Notes under the pieces: generated by a model
What the model was told of the DNA's origin: nothing
What the model saw: the letters and a program-made list of their open reading frames with translations, nothing else
Database searches by the model: none
NCBI RefSeq assembly: GCF_031679605.1
Contig: NZ_CP117522.1
Span: 3,224,001-3,288,000 of the forward strand
Reading direction: 5' to 3'
DNA length: 64,000 bases
DNA from: Streptomyces luomodiensis
GTDB lineage: Bacteria; Actinomycetota; Actinomycetes; Streptomycetales; Streptomycetaceae
Program-made: the position numbers and the translations under genes
Part shown: piece by piece, positions 24,979 through 34,249 of the stretch
Layout of the letters: each line of letters opens with the position of its first letter
How positions within the stretch are numbered: the stretch's first letter is position 1

Positions 24979-26352
24979 TCAGCCGTCCCGCACCGTGGTC
25001 CGGGCCAGCGGCAGCCCCGCCGTCTCGCGGAAGGAGAACAGCACCACCAGCGCCGAGACGACCGCCAGGGCCATCAGGTAGAACCCGGGCGCGAGCGGTG
25101 TGCCCGCGAGGGTGACCAGTCCGGTCGCCACGAACGGCGCCGTCCCGCCGAACAGCACGTACGCCGCCGTGCAGCCAAGCGCCGAACCGCTCGCGCGCAG
25201 CTGCCCGGGGAACATCTCCACCATGGCCGGCACGTTGGAGGTGCCGATCACCGCCACCAGCACCGCCAGCACCGAGGTGCCCACCAGCGCGCCGGCCAGT
25301 GAGGTGCCGATCAGCCAGAACGCGGGCAGGGTCGCCACGGCGAAGCCCCCGCACGCGGTGAGCAGCATCGGCCGCCGCCCGAAGCGGTCGCTGGCCGCCG
25401 CCATCAGCGGACAGGCGGCGCTGTACGCCAGCATCGCCACACACCCGGTCAGCATGGACTGAGCCTTGGTGTAGCCGATCTCCTCCGACATGTACGCGAT
25501 GAGGTAGCTGCTCATCAGGTAGTAGCCGACCGCGTTGGTGATGCTGTAGCCGAACAGCGTCAGCACCTGCCGCCGGCACACCCGCCAGGCGTCCCGGATC
25601 GGGGCGTCGCGCACCGCCTCGCGCCGCTCCATGGCCCGGAAGACAGGCGTGTCCTCGATCCGGCCGCGCAGGTACAGGCCGATCAGACCGAGCGGCCCGG
25701 CCAGCAGGAACGGGATGCGCCAGCCCCAGCTGCGCAGCGCCTCGTCCTCCAGCGACCAGGTGATGAGCAGCCCGGTCAGCGACCCGGCCACCGCCGCGAG
25801 CCCCACGGTCAGCGCGACCACGCTGGCGTACCGGGCCCGGCGGCCCTCGGGCGCGTACTCCATGATGAAGGCCGAGGCGCCGGTGTACTCGCCGCCGGTG
25901 GAGAAGCCCTGCACCGCGCGGAGCAGGAACAGCAGCACCGGGGCGACGATGCCGAGCGTGGCGTAGCTCGGCATCAGGCCGATGAGCAGGGTCGAGCCGC
26001 TCATGCACAGCACGCTCAGCGCCAGCATCCGGTTGCGGCCGATGCGGTCGCCGTAGCGGCCGAAGAACACCGCGCCGATGGGCCGGGCCACGAACCCGCC
26101 GGCGAACACCGCCCAGGTGGCCAGCAGCGCCGCCGTCTTGTCGTACTGCGGGAAGAACAGGCCGGCGATGGTCGCCGACATCACCGCGTAGGCGCCGGAG
26201 TCGAACCACTCCACGAAATTGCCGATGGCGGTCGCCAGGGCCACCTTGCGCCGCTCGGCGGACGTGGCCGCCTCCTCGGGGGCGGCCGCGGGGGCCGGGG
26301 TGGTCGCGGCTCCCGGCGCGGTGGCCGCGCCGTTGACGTCGTGTCCGGTCAC
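24979..26352 (-). CDS. MFS transporter, metabolite:H+ symporter (MHS/ProP-like)
   Basis: This 457-residue, about 12-helix inner-membrane protein has MHS signatures: GNFVEWFDSGAYAVMSATIA at the first helix, GGFVARPIGAVFFGRYGDRIGR and QGFSTGGEYTGASAF. Start GTG 26352 overlaps the acyl-CoA synthetase stop (GTGA), so it is the last gene of a three-gene operon. Relatives import osmolytes, shikimate, dicarboxylates or aromatic acids. Here it likely imports the carboxylic acid that the synthetase activates. A Pro/Ala-rich 25-residue N-terminal tail precedes the first helix. Confidence 0.88.
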   Translation of the reverse strand: MTGHDVNGAATAPGAATTPAPAAAPEEAATSAERRKVALATAIGNFVEWFDSGAYAVMSATIAGLFFPQYDKTAALLATWAVFAGGFVARPIGAVFFGRYGDRIGRNRMLALSVLCMSGSTLLIGLMPSYATLGIVAPVLLFLLRAVQGFSTGGEYTGASAFIMEYAPEGRRARYASVVALTVGLAAVAGSLTGLLITWSLEDEALRSWGWRIPFLLAGPLGLIGLYLRGRIEDTPVFRAMERREAVRDAPIRDAWRVCRRQVLTLFGYSITNAVGYYLMSSYLIAYMSEEIGYTKAQSMLTGCVAMLAYSAACPLMAAASDRFGRRPMLLTACGGFAVATLPAFWLIGTSLAGALVGTSVLAVLVAVIGTSNVPAMVEMFPGQLRASGSALGCTAAYVLFGGTAPFVATGLVTLAGTPLAPGFYLMALAVVSALVVLFSFRETAGLPLARTTVRDG

Positions 26353-28046
26353 CTCGGTCCGTCCTTCCGGCTCGTCGCGCCCGCGTCGGGGGCGGGGGTG
26401 GGGGTGGGGCTGGTCGGCTCGGCGTCGCGGGCGCGCAGCGCGGCCCGCTGGATCTTCCCGGTGGCCGAACGGGGCAGTTCGCCGATGAACTCGATCAGCC
26501 GCGGATAGGCGAAGCGGGAGTGGTCCCGCTTCGCGTGCTCGGCGATCTCCCGGGCCAGCGCGTCGGACGGCCGGTACCCGGGGGCCAACTCGATCCACGC
26601 CTTGACCGCCTGGCCGCGCACCGGGTCGGGCACGCCCACCACACCGGCGTCGGCGACGGCGGGGTGGGTGCGCAGGACCGCCTCCACTTCGTACGGACCG
26701 ACACGGTACCCGGAGGTCTTGATCACGTCGTCGGTGCGGCCCAGGAACCAGAAGTAGCCGTCCGCGTCGCGCACCGCCTGGTCCTTGGTGCGGTACCACG
26801 GCCCGCCGAAGGTCTCCGCGGACGCCTCGGGCCGCTCCCAGTACCCGAGCGGGAACTGCGGGTTCGACCGGGCGCGCAGGCAGATCTCACCGGGCTCGCC
26901 GTCCGGGACCTCGGTGCCGGACTCGTCCAGCAGGGCCACGTCCCAGCCGGGCAGCGGGCGACCCATCGAACCGGGCTTGACCGGCACGCCGGGGAAGTTG
27001 CCGAGCAGCGGGTAGGACTCGGTGGAGCCGTAGTAGTCGAGCGGGGTGACGCCGAACTGGTCGCGGAACCAGGTGATGAGGTCCTCGGTCAGCGGCTCGT
27101 TGGAGCAGCACACCACGCGCAGCGCCTGCGGGTGGCGGGTGCCCGCGTCCGGCACCTCCTGCCGCATCTTGCGCAGGAAGGTGGGGTTCACCAGGGCGGT
27201 GGTGACCTTGTTGCGGGACATGCTGGCGAGCAGGCCCGCCGGGTCGAAACCGGCGGCCGGCCGGTACACCAGGTGCACCGCGCCCGCCCGCAGTGGGCCC
27301 ATCAGCTTCGCCATCGACCAGGCCCAGTCGCCCGCGCCGTAGAACACGTCGCCGGGCCGCAGGTCGTGGCAGTAGCGGAACTCGTTGTGGCCCAGCAGGG
27401 TGCGGTGGGCGTGCACGATGCCCTTGGCGGCCCCGGTGGTGCCCGAGGTGTAGAAGATCAGCGCCGGGTCGTCGGGGGCCGTGTCGACGGTGGTGAACTC
27501 CGGCGCGAGCGCCCCGATCGCGGGGTCGTCCACGTCGACGAAGGTGCCGTCGAAACCGGCCGCGCGGTGCGCGGCGGCGGCCTCGGTCACCAGGACCGAG
27601 GCACCGGAGTCGGCGAGCCGGTAGCGGATCGGCTCGTCCGCCCACAGCAGCGACATCGTCACCAGGATCGCCCCGGTGCGCAGCACGCCGAGATAGGTGG
27701 CCGGGGTGTCGGGCCGCTGCGGCAGCAGGACGGCGACCCGGTCGCCCTTGCGCACCCCGAGGGCGTGCAGATGCGCGGCGACCTGCCGGGAACGGTCCTG
27801 GATCCGCTGCCAGCGGACCTCCTCACGGTGGCCGGTGTGGTCCTCGAAGACGAGGGCGAGCCGGTCGCCGGGGTGCCGGTCGGCCACGTCGGCGGCCATG
27901 TTGTACCGCTCGGGAACCTCCCACCGGTGGTTGTCGACGAGGCCGCGGTAGGCGGCCTCGGCGTCCTGGGTGTCCTGGGTATCCCGGATGTCCTGGGTGT
28001 CCTGGACGTCCTGGGCGGGATCGGCGGCGGTGACGCCGGTGGACAT
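26349..28046 (-). CDS. Acyl-CoA synthetase (AMP-forming)
   Basis: This 565-residue ANL-family enzyme adenylates a carboxylic acid and forms its CoA thioester. Motifs are A3 FYTSGTTGAAKGIVHAH, A5 DYYGSTESYPL, A7/A8 WYRTKD...GRTDDVIKTSGYRVGP and the C-terminal Lys in RSATGKIQR. It resembles the medium-chain or acetyl-CoA-synthetase-like branch. Start ATG 28046 has GGAGGA upstream. The N-terminus carries a short in-frame repeat, QDTQDIRDTQDTQD. It lies between the enoyl-CoA hydratase and the MHS transporter in one operon, which points to uptake and beta-oxidation-like breakdown of one acid. Confidence 0.9.
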   Translation of the reverse strand: MSTGVTAADPAQDVQDTQDIRDTQDTQDAEAAYRGLVDNHRWEVPERYNMAADVADRHPGDRLALVFEDHTGHREEVRWQRIQDRSRQVAAHLHALGVRKGDRVAVLLPQRPDTPATYLGVLRTGAILVTMSLLWADEPIRYRLADSGASVLVTEAAAAHRAAGFDGTFVDVDDPAIGALAPEFTTVDTAPDDPALIFYTSGTTGAAKGIVHAHRTLLGHNEFRYCHDLRPGDVFYGAGDWAWSMAKLMGPLRAGAVHLVYRPAAGFDPAGLLASMSRNKVTTALVNPTFLRKMRQEVPDAGTRHPQALRVVCCSNEPLTEDLITWFRDQFGVTPLDYYGSTESYPLLGNFPGVPVKPGSMGRPLPGWDVALLDESGTEVPDGEPGEICLRARSNPQFPLGYWERPEASAETFGGPWYRTKDQAVRDADGYFWFLGRTDDVIKTSGYRVGPYEVEAVLRTHPAVADAGVVGVPDPVRGQAVKAWIELAPGYRPSDALAREIAEHAKRDHSRFAYPRLIEFIGELPRSATGKIQRAALRARDAEPTSPTPTPAPDAGATSRKDGPR

Positions 28047-28090
28047 GGCGAGTCCTCCTCGTGGCGCGGGAACGGGATGTCGGGGGGCGG

Positions 28091-28137
28091 CGGGGATGCC
28101 GGGGGACGGGGATGCCGGGGGACGGGGATGCCGGGGC
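28091..28137. repeat. 15-bp tandem repeat between two operon genes
   Basis: About three copies of GACGGGGATGCCGGG, with the first and last imperfect, lie between the enoyl-CoA hydratase stop and the synthetase start. They are transcribed as part of the operon leader between genes. Confidence 0.8.
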
Positions 28138-28155
28138 GGCGGTGAGCGGAGGCGA

Positions 28156-28980
28156 TCAGCGGCGGCGGCCGGCCAGGAAGCGGGCCATCTCACGCTGCGG
28201 CTCCCCGGTGGCGTACGCGGCCACATGGACCTTCTTGGCGGCCTCGATCGCCTCGTCGAGCCCGGCGTCGTCCAGTTCGCGCAGCCGGCCCTTGGTGAGC
28301 GCGACCGCGCCGGGCGGGAGCTGGGCCAGCCGGGATGCCTCGCCGAGGGCCTCCTCCTTGACCCGGTCCTCGTCGACCAGGCGGTTCAGCAGCCCGAGCC
28401 GCAGCGCCTCGGCGCCGTCCACGAGCCGTCCGGTGAGGGCGAATTCGGCGGTCTTCGCCCGGCCGAGGATGCCGCGCATCGCCCAGATGCCGGTGATGCT
28501 GGGGATGCCGGACAGCACCTCGGGCTGGCCCATGCGCACGCCCGGGTGGCCGATCCGCAGGTCGGCGAGGAGGGCGAACTGGAAGCCGGAACCGGCCGCG
28601 ACCCCGTTCACGGCGGCGACGACCGGCTTGTCCAGGGCGCGTACGGCACGGAACAGCCGGCCGAAGTCGTCGATCCACTCCTCGGCGGCGGTGTGGTCCT
28701 CGGCGTCGATCGCGGCGGTCTCCGCGAGGTCCTGCCCGGCGCAGAACGCCCGGCCGGTGCCGGTCAGCACGACCGCCCGGCACCGGTCGTCGGCGCCGGC
28801 GGCGGCCAGCGCGGCGACGAGTTCGGCGCGCGTCGCGGCGGTCCAGGCGTTGAGTTTCTCCGGGCGGTTGAGCGCCACCTCGACGACGTGGCGGCCGTCG
28901 TGGGCGGCGTCGGCCGTTTCCTCCGTCTCGCTCGTGGTGACCGGGTGACGGGTGACGACGACAGTGCTGGACGCGGACAT
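28156..28980 (-). CDS. Enoyl-CoA hydratase/isomerase family protein
   Basis: This 274-residue crotonase-fold enzyme has LNRPEKLNAWT near 37-47, the first oxyanion-hole segment AFCAGQDL at 78-85 and the second, NGVAAGSGF, at 125-133. QPEVLSGIPSITG follows, with Glu154 placed as a catalytic acid. The second catalytic position that is usually Glu is Gln134 here (GFQFALLAD), so isomerase or hydrolase chemistry is possible. An extended N-terminus of about 30 residues is unusual. It is first gene of the operon with acyl-CoA synthetase and transporter and is divergent from LysR. Confidence 0.85.
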   Translation of the reverse strand: MSASSTVVVTRHPVTTSETEETADAAHDGRHVVEVALNRPEKLNAWTAATRAELVAALAAAGADDRCRAVVLTGTGRAFCAGQDLAETAAIDAEDHTAAEEWIDDFGRLFRAVRALDKPVVAAVNGVAAGSGFQFALLADLRIGHPGVRMGQPEVLSGIPSITGIWAMRGILGRAKTAEFALTGRLVDGAEALRLGLLNRLVDEDRVKEEALGEASRLAQLPPGAVALTKGRLRELDDAGLDEAIEAAKKVHVAAYATGEPQREMARFLAGRRR

Positions 28981-29161
28981 GACGGCGTTCCTTCCTGGGG
29001 CGGGGACGGACGGCCCGGTGGCGCGCGGGACACCGGCGCGCCGGGCCGGAGGGTGACGGGGAGGGGGATGACGGGGAGGGGGCCGGGAGTGGGCCTCCCG
29101 TGGCCAGTCATGGAAACAGCCGGGGATGTGAGCTGGCTAACACCAATCGGGACTGCCCGCG

Positions 29162-29176
29162 ATATCACAGCGATAT
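29162..29176. promoter_or_regulatory. Candidate LysR box
   Basis: ATATC-ACAGC-GATAT is an inverted repeat with a T-N11-A core. It lies 10 bp before the LysR start and 180 bp before the divergent hydratase operon start. Placement suits autoregulation; control of the operon would need further sites in 28981-29160. Confidence 0.5.
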
Positions 29177-29185
29177 GGTGCGGCC

Positions 29186-30157
29186 ATGGAGCTCCGCCAT
29201 CTGCGCTACTTCGCCGTCCTCGCCGAGGAACTCCACTTCGGACGGGCCGCGGAACGCCTGCACATGGCCCAGCCCCCGCTCTCCCAGCGCATCCGGGACC
29301 TCGAGCGCGAGCTGGGGGTGCGGCTGTTCGACCGCACCCGGCCCCGCATCCAGCTGACCGAGGCGGGCGCGCTGCTGCTGGAACACACCCGCCCGGTGCT
29401 GGCCGGGGTGGACACGGCCCGCGAGGCGATGCGCCGTCTGCGGCCCGGCGAGGCCGGGATGCTGCGGGTCGGCGTACCGCCGGACACCCGGCCGCCGGTG
29501 CTGCGCACACTCACCGCGGGCTTCGCCCGGCGGGTCCCCGACGTCCTGATCGACCTGCACGAACTGACCACCGACGAGCAGTTGGTGCGGCTGCGGGAGG
29601 GCGAACTGGACGCGGGGGTGGTACGGCACCCCTCGGACACGGTGGGCCTGGAGTCGGGTCCCGTACTACGGCGCGAACTCGGCGTAGTACTGCCCGCCGA
29701 CCACCCCTCGGCACACCCGGCCGATCCCCCCTCGGCACACCCCGCCGACCACCCCTCGGCACCCGGCGGGGCGCCGGTGCGACTGCGGGATCTCGACGGC
29801 GCGTCCCTGGTCATCTTCCCGCGGGTGATGGCCCCGCGCCTGTACGACCACCTGCTGCTGGTGTGCCGGGACGCCGGTTTCCTGCCGGGCGCCATCCGGC
29901 ACGCCCGCAATCCGGACTTCGTCCACGGCCTGGTCCTGGCCGGCCGAGGGGTGCACCTGAACGAGGCACCGACCGCGCCACTGCCCGAGGGACTGGTGTG
30001 GCGCCCGCTGGACAACTTCTCACTGGCCTGGCTGACCTCGGTGGTATGGGTGCCGACCCGCCACAACGAGGCGATCGCCGCGTTCGCCGACGCGGTCCAC
30101 GAAAGCCTCACCGAAGCGGGACACCGTCCACACGATCGCCCGCACGACCGTCCTTGA
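29186..30157 (+). CDS. LysR family transcriptional regulator
   Basis: This 323-residue protein has the N-terminal HTH MELRHLRYFAVLAEELHFG with PPLSQRIRDLERELGVRLF, and a periplasmic-binding-like effector domain (about 90-300). It is divergent from the hydratase/synthetase/transporter operon, the usual arrangement for a pathway activator. A loop in the effector domain holds a tandem repeat (PADHPSAHPADPPSAHPAD) made from near-identical 24-bp DNA units around 29695-29760. The tail repeats RPHDRPHDRP. Effector unknown. Confidence 0.88.
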   Translation: MELRHLRYFAVLAEELHFGRAAERLHMAQPPLSQRIRDLERELGVRLFDRTRPRIQLTEAGALLLEHTRPVLAGVDTAREAMRRLRPGEAGMLRVGVPPDTRPPVLRTLTAGFARRVPDVLIDLHELTTDEQLVRLREGELDAGVVRHPSDTVGLESGPVLRRELGVVLPADHPSAHPADPPSAHPADHPSAPGGAPVRLRDLDGASLVIFPRVMAPRLYDHLLLVCRDAGFLPGAIRHARNPDFVHGLVLAGRGVHLNEAPTAPLPEGLVWRPLDNFSLAWLTSVVWVPTRHNEAIAAFADAVHESLTEAGHRPHDRPHDRP

Positions 30158-30213
30158 GACGTCCGCGTACGACTCACTCATCGGCATGCTCCGTTGCCGT
30201 GCGTTCCCGGCGA

Positions 30214-30566
30214 TCACGCGTCTCGGCGTCGGGCGGCACCCAGGCGTCCGGTGGCCAGGGCCGCCAGGAGGGCGATGGCGGCGGCCAGGGCGAGGCTGAC
30301 CCGCAGCCCGTGCTGGAATCCGGCCGGGGCGGAGATCAGGGCGCCGAAGACGGCGACGGCCAGGGCGCCGCCGATCTGGCGGCTGGTGTTGAAGACCCCG
30401 CCGGCGGTGCCGGTCTGCCCGGCGGGCACGTGCTCCAGCAGCAGCGCGGTGGTCGGGGGCATCACCAGCGGGCCGGCCATGCCCACGGGGATCAGCAGCA
30501 GCGCGCTCGCCCACACCGGCACCGAGGCGGGTACCAGCGCGAGGGCGATCGAGCCGGCCGCGATCG
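30214..30566 (-). pseudogene. C-terminal stump of an MFS drug exporter (DHA2/EmrB type)
   Basis: About 115 residues match the last membrane helices of a 14-helix drug exporter: GMAGPLVMPPTTALLLEHVP, AGQTGTAGGVFNTSRQIGGA and VAVFGALISAPAGFQ. The first ~300 residues are missing. Reading 5'-ward on the minus strand, the match stops near 30566, where sequence of the neighbouring regulator stump begins on the other strand. No start or ribosome site serves the stump. It was probably divergent from the XRE regulator gene before a deletion fused them. Confidence 0.8.
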
Positions 30567-31221
30567 GCGGCGTCTCGGAGGAGATCCGGGACAGCCTCGC
30601 CGCCGCCCTCCAGCTCGACGACGTCGAGCGCGCCCACCTGGCCGCCCTCATCCGCGCCGCGAACGCCCCGCACCGCCCCGCCGACCGCGACGGCGGCACT
30701 CACACCTACGGGACAGTCTCCAGCAGATCCTCGACGCCATGACCGGTGCCGCCGCGTTCGTACGCAACGCCCACCTCGACGTCCTCGCCACCAATCGGCT
30801 CGCCCGCGCCCTGTACGAAGAAGCACTCGCCACCGACGACCAGCCGTCGAACCTGGCCCGCTTCGTCTTCCTCGACCCCCGGGCCCGCCGCTTCTACCGC
30901 GGCTGGGACGGCATCGCCCACGATGCCGTCGGCAGTCTGCGCGCTGAGGCCGCCCGCACACCGGGCAACACCGACCTCGCCGACCTCATCGACGAGCTCA
31001 CGACCCACAGCGACGAGTTCGCCCTGCGCTGGGACGCACACGACGTCGAGTACTACCGCAGCGGACAGCAACGCTTCCACCATCCCGCCATCGGCGACCT
31101 CGACCTCGACTACGACGCCCTCGAAATCCCCGCCGACCCCGGCCTGACGATCGTCACCTACACCCTCGCCGCCACCTCGCCGCACGCCCCCGCGTTCCTC
31201 CGGCTTCAGCAGCGCAGCTGA
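30567..31221 (+). pseudogene. Truncated, frameshifted XRE/MmyB-type regulator
   Basis: The plus strand reads GVSEEIRDSLAAALQLDDVE and then RAHLAALIRAANAP, the end of the XRE DNA-binding domain. After a frame change near 30695-30715 it reads DSLQQILDAMTGAAAFVRNA and the whole MmyB-like ligand domain to a stop at 31221 (FALRWDAHDVEYYRSGQQRF, HHPAIGDLDLDYDALEIP). The HTH start is missing at the 30566 junction. Both lesions point to an inactive gene. Such regulators normally sit divergent from an SDR or MFS gene. Confidence 0.8.
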
Positions 31222-31266
31222 TACCAGCCCGGCACCGGCCCCGAGAAACGACACACGCGTGTGCAC

Positions 31267-32010
31267 CTAGAGTTGCGAAGCCCCTCCGTCGACAGGGAAC
31301 TCCGCTCCCGTCGAGAAGGTCGCATCGAACGCCAAGTACGCCACCGAGGCGGCCACTTCCTCGGACGTCCCCAGCCGCTGCATCGGGTTGGTGCTCCGGT
31401 AGGTGTCCTTGATCGTCTCGATGACGTCGGCGGGCACGGAGCGGTCCAGGATGCCCGAGTCGATCGGGCCGGGGCTCACGGCATTGACGCGCACCTTGCG
31501 CGGCAGCAGTTCGCGGGCCAGGGTGCGCGTCATCGACCGCAGGGCTGCCTTGCTCGCCGAGTAGACACTGAGCGCGTCGAGGCCCAGGACGTTCACCACC
31601 GAGGTGGTGAGGACCACGCCGCTTCCCTCGCGCAACAGCGGCGCCAATGCCTGCACCGTGAAGTACGGGCCCTTGGCGTTGATGTCGAACAGCTCGTCGT
31701 ACATCTCCTCCGTCGTCGAATCGAACGGCGCGGACGCGGTGACACCGGCGTTGACGAACAGCGCGTCCACCGCGCCGAACCGCTCCTGGACCGTGTCGGC
31801 CAGCGCCTTGATGTCCTTCAGGGACGCGGCGTCGCTGCGGACGGCGATCGCCTTGTCCCCCAACTGCTCCAGCGCGGCGTCCAGGGTGGACCGGGTGCGG
31901 CCGGTGATCAGCACGTGCGCCCCACCGTCCGCGAACAACCGGGCCGTCGTCAGGCCCAAACCGCTGCTTCCACCCGTGATCACGATCTTCTTGCCGTCAT
32001 AAGTGGTCAT
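31267..32010 (-). CDS. Short-chain dehydrogenase/reductase
   Basis: This 247-residue classical SDR has the cofactor motif ITGGSSGLGL at 11-20, NAG at 87-89, Asn111, Ser137 (TTSVV), Tyr150 and Lys154 (YSASKAA), so it is catalytically complete. Start ATG 32010. It is divergent from a LysR gene 94 bp away, which probably controls it. The substrate is not identifiable. The C-terminal FPVDGGASQL is typical. Confidence 0.9.
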   Translation of the reverse strand: MTTYDGKKIVITGGSSGLGLTTARLFADGGAHVLITGRTRSTLDAALEQLGDKAIAVRSDAASLKDIKALADTVQERFGAVDALFVNAGVTASAPFDSTTEEMYDELFDINAKGPYFTVQALAPLLREGSGVVLTTSVVNVLGLDALSVYSASKAALRSMTRTLARELLPRKVRVNAVSPGPIDSGILDRSVPADVIETIKDTYRSTNPMQRLGTSEEVAASVAYLAFDATFSTGAEFPVDGGASQL

Positions 32011-32073
32011 GCCCCCAACCCAAATGCCCACCCGCCCAGCCTGTCCAAGACCTGTTCCGTAAGCCGTCATGTC

Positions 32074-32100
32074 CCAGGCGTATGACCACACGTACCCTGG
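32074..32100. promoter_or_regulatory. Candidate LysR operator
   Basis: CCAGGCGTA (32074-32082) and TACCCTGG (32093-32100) form an imperfect inverted repeat directly before the LysR start. It lies in the SDR/LysR divergent region. Confidence 0.5.
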
Positions 32101-32104
32101 GCGA

Positions 32105-33007
32105 ATGGACGTCGATCTGCGGCTCGTGCGCTATTTCACGGTCGTGGCGGAGTTCGGCAACTTCGGCCGGGCCGCCACCAGGCTGCACCTGGCGCAGCCG
32201 TCGCTGAGCCGCCAGATCCAGCGACTGGAGGCTCAGCTCGGCGTCCGGCTCTTCGACCGCTCGCCGCACGGCAGCAGCCTCACCGACGCCGGTCAGGCAT
32301 TCCTTCCCAGGGCCCGGATACTGCTCCAAGAGGCCGAGCAAGCCGCTCGCACGGCCAGAGCCGCCGTCCAGCCCCGTACTGTCACCATCGGCTGCGCCGA
32401 AGGACTGGTCATCACCGCCTGTGTGCAGGAACTGCGCCGCCGGCACCCTGACAGCCAGGTCCGCACCCGGCACCTCGGCTGGCGGGACACGAGCGCCCTC
32501 GCCGAGGGGCGGGTCGACGCCCTCCTCGCGTACCGGCCCCTGCCCTTCCCCACGGACGGCTTCCGGGTGACCAAGCTCCATGAGGAGTCGCGGGTGCTCG
32601 TCACGTCGGCGAGTCATCATCTGGCGCACGAGAAAGCCGTCAGCCTGCGGGCCCTGTCGGACGAGGAACTGGTGGCCTGCGTCAGCACTCCGGTCGTCTG
32701 GAGCACGCCCAAGCCCATCGGCGACCGCCCTGCACCACCCCCGCCCGCGAGCGACGACAGCTACGAGGACAAGCTGGAACTCATCGCCACCGGCCACTGT
32801 GTCGCGCTCTTCCCCGCCGGCGATCGACGCGCCGCCGTGCGCGAGGACATCGCCCTGGTGCCGGTCATCGACATCGACCCCTGCGAGGTCGTACTCGTCA
32901 CACGCGCCGACGACCCCAACCCACTGCTCGGATCACTGGAAGACGCCGCACGTACCTTGCTCGCCCCAGCCTCCCGACGGGAGAACCACGAACTGCCGGT
33001 CAACTGA
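32105..33007 (+). CDS. LysR family transcriptional regulator
   Basis: This 300-residue protein has the [23 protein letters not shown] with [19 protein letters not shown], then an effector domain. Start ATG 32105; an upstream in-frame ATG at 32069 lies within the divergent promoter and is less likely. It is paired with the SDR gene at 31267 and probably regulates it. The last residues before the stop are charged. A small hairpin (TCTTGTC-GGCG-GACAAGA, 33059-33076) lies downstream. Confidence 0.88.
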   Translation: MDVDLRLVRYFTVVAEFGNFGRAATRLHLAQPSLSRQIQRLEAQLGVRLFDRSPHGSSLTDAGQAFLPRARILLQEAEQAARTARAAVQPRTVTIGCAEGLVITACVQELRRRHPDSQVRTRHLGWRDTSALAEGRVDALLAYRPLPFPTDGFRVTKLHEESRVLVTSASHHLAHEKAVSLRALSDEELVACVSTPVVWSTPKPIGDRPAPPPPASDDSYEDKLELIATGHCVALFPAGDRRAAVREDIALVPVIDIDPCEVVLVTRADDPNPLLGSLEDAARTLLAPASRRENHELPVN

Positions 33008-33143
33008 CGAACCCGTACAGCCGAGGCACGCCCTGGATGTGAGGGGTTCGGCCTGAAGTCTTGTCGGCGGACAAGATCACCGGATGCCTCCGGAGCTCGG
33101 GAAGCGCGCGCCAGCCACTCGCCCGTTTCGATGTCAGGTGTTC

Positions 33144-34040
33144 TCACCGGGTCAACGCGAGCAGCTCATCGATCACCGGCCCCTCACCACCGTTACCGAG
33201 GTGGGCGATGGCCGCGAACGGGGCGATCACCTGGCTCCAGGCATGGAGCCGGTCGCCATCGAGCCCGCACGCCGCCGCCACGCGCGCGCAGCGGGTCTCG
33301 ACGCCCTCCAGCCCGGCACCGGCCACGACGTAATCCACAGCGTCGAAGCACGGATCACCCATACATGCCTTCGGATCGATGGCCATCAGACCGCGCTCCG
33401 CGCCGCCGTCGAGCACGTTGCCCAGGTGCAGGTCACCGTGGAGCAACACGGTTGTCGCTTCCGTGTCCAGCAGCCGCTCGCACCGCTGGATGGCCCTGTC
33501 CCACGCGGTGACGTCCATCCGTGCACTGATCGCAGGCTCGGACAGCCGCCTGCCGACCCGGGCGAAGGCCTCCTCGCACCGGCCGCGCAGCACACGCGGC
33601 GGCCACGGAGGCGGAGCGACCCCGTGCAACGCGGCGAGCAGGTCCGACCACTGCCCCGGAAGCGAAGCAGCGGACATGTCCTCCGCCGGCGTTCCGGGCA
33701 CGATCTCCTCCAGCACCATGGCACCCGCGTCCTCGTCGACGGCCAGCACAGAGGGCACCCGGCCCGAGGCAGCGAACCACCCCAGCATTCCGACCTGCTC
33801 GGCCAGAAGAGCTCGCTCCGGACTGATTTTCAGCACCGCAGGCGTGCCGTCGGGCCAACGGCACCGCAACGCAAGCGATGAAGCACCGTCCGGGAGGGAC
33901 TCACCGAGCGAAAGTCCCCACTGGGACGTCAGCCGCGCGATGAGATCCGGCGTGTCAGCGCACCATTCGGCAACCTGGGGACCGAATCGACGTACCAACC
34001 GCGTAGTGACGCTCTCCACATCCACCAGCAGCCGTTTCAC
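33144..34040 (-). CDS. APH(6)-like phosphotransferase (aminoglycoside/hydroxyurea kinase family)
   Basis: The kinase is about 298 residues if it starts at GTG 34040; GTG 34018 is also possible, and neither has a strong ribosome site. It has a lysine in AVLKIS (about 71), the catalytic loop HGDLHLGNVL (His201, Asp203, Asn208) and the metal loop MAIDPKACMGDPCFD (Asp222). The order and spacing are those of APH(6)/streptomycin-6-kinase and the hydroxyurea kinases. The same frame is open without a stop back through the truncated lantibiotic dehydratase to 35177, so it may be translated as a fusion or by read-in. The substrate is unknown. Confidence 0.8.
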   Translation of the reverse strand: MKRLLVDVESVTTRLVRRFGPQVAEWCADTPDLIARLTSQWGLSLGESLPDGASSLALRCRWPDGTPAVLKISPERALLAEQVGMLGWFAASGRVPSVLAVDEDAGAMVLEEIVPGTPAEDMSAASLPGQWSDLLAALHGVAPPPWPPRVLRGRCEEAFARVGRRLSEPAISARMDVTAWDRAIQRCERLLDTEATTVLLHGDLHLGNVLDGGAERGLMAIDPKACMGDPCFDAVDYVVAGAGLEGVETRCARVAAACGLDGDRLHAWSQVIAPFAAIAHLGNGGEGPVIDELLALTR

Positions 34041-34249
34041 ACGGGTCAGTGTGCCGCTCGCGCGATCTTTGTCCACCGCTTTTCCACCGCTCGCCGTGAA
34101 CGCGAGCCAACGAGCGCATCCGACCAGATCACGTGAGACAGGCTCATGGTCCGTGCACCGCAGCCACGAGCGCAGCAATCCGTATGTTCCGCAGGAACTC
34201 GTCGTTGTTGTCCACCCGATCGACGCTATGGCGCCTGTCGGACAGCTTG

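Noticed and set aside
27970..31221. One long plus-strand frame into the regulator at 31 kb
   Set aside because: It crosses antisense of the enoyl-CoA hydratase operon and the LysR gene. Only the last ~165 codons resemble a protein family, and these belong to the broken XRE/MmyB gene.
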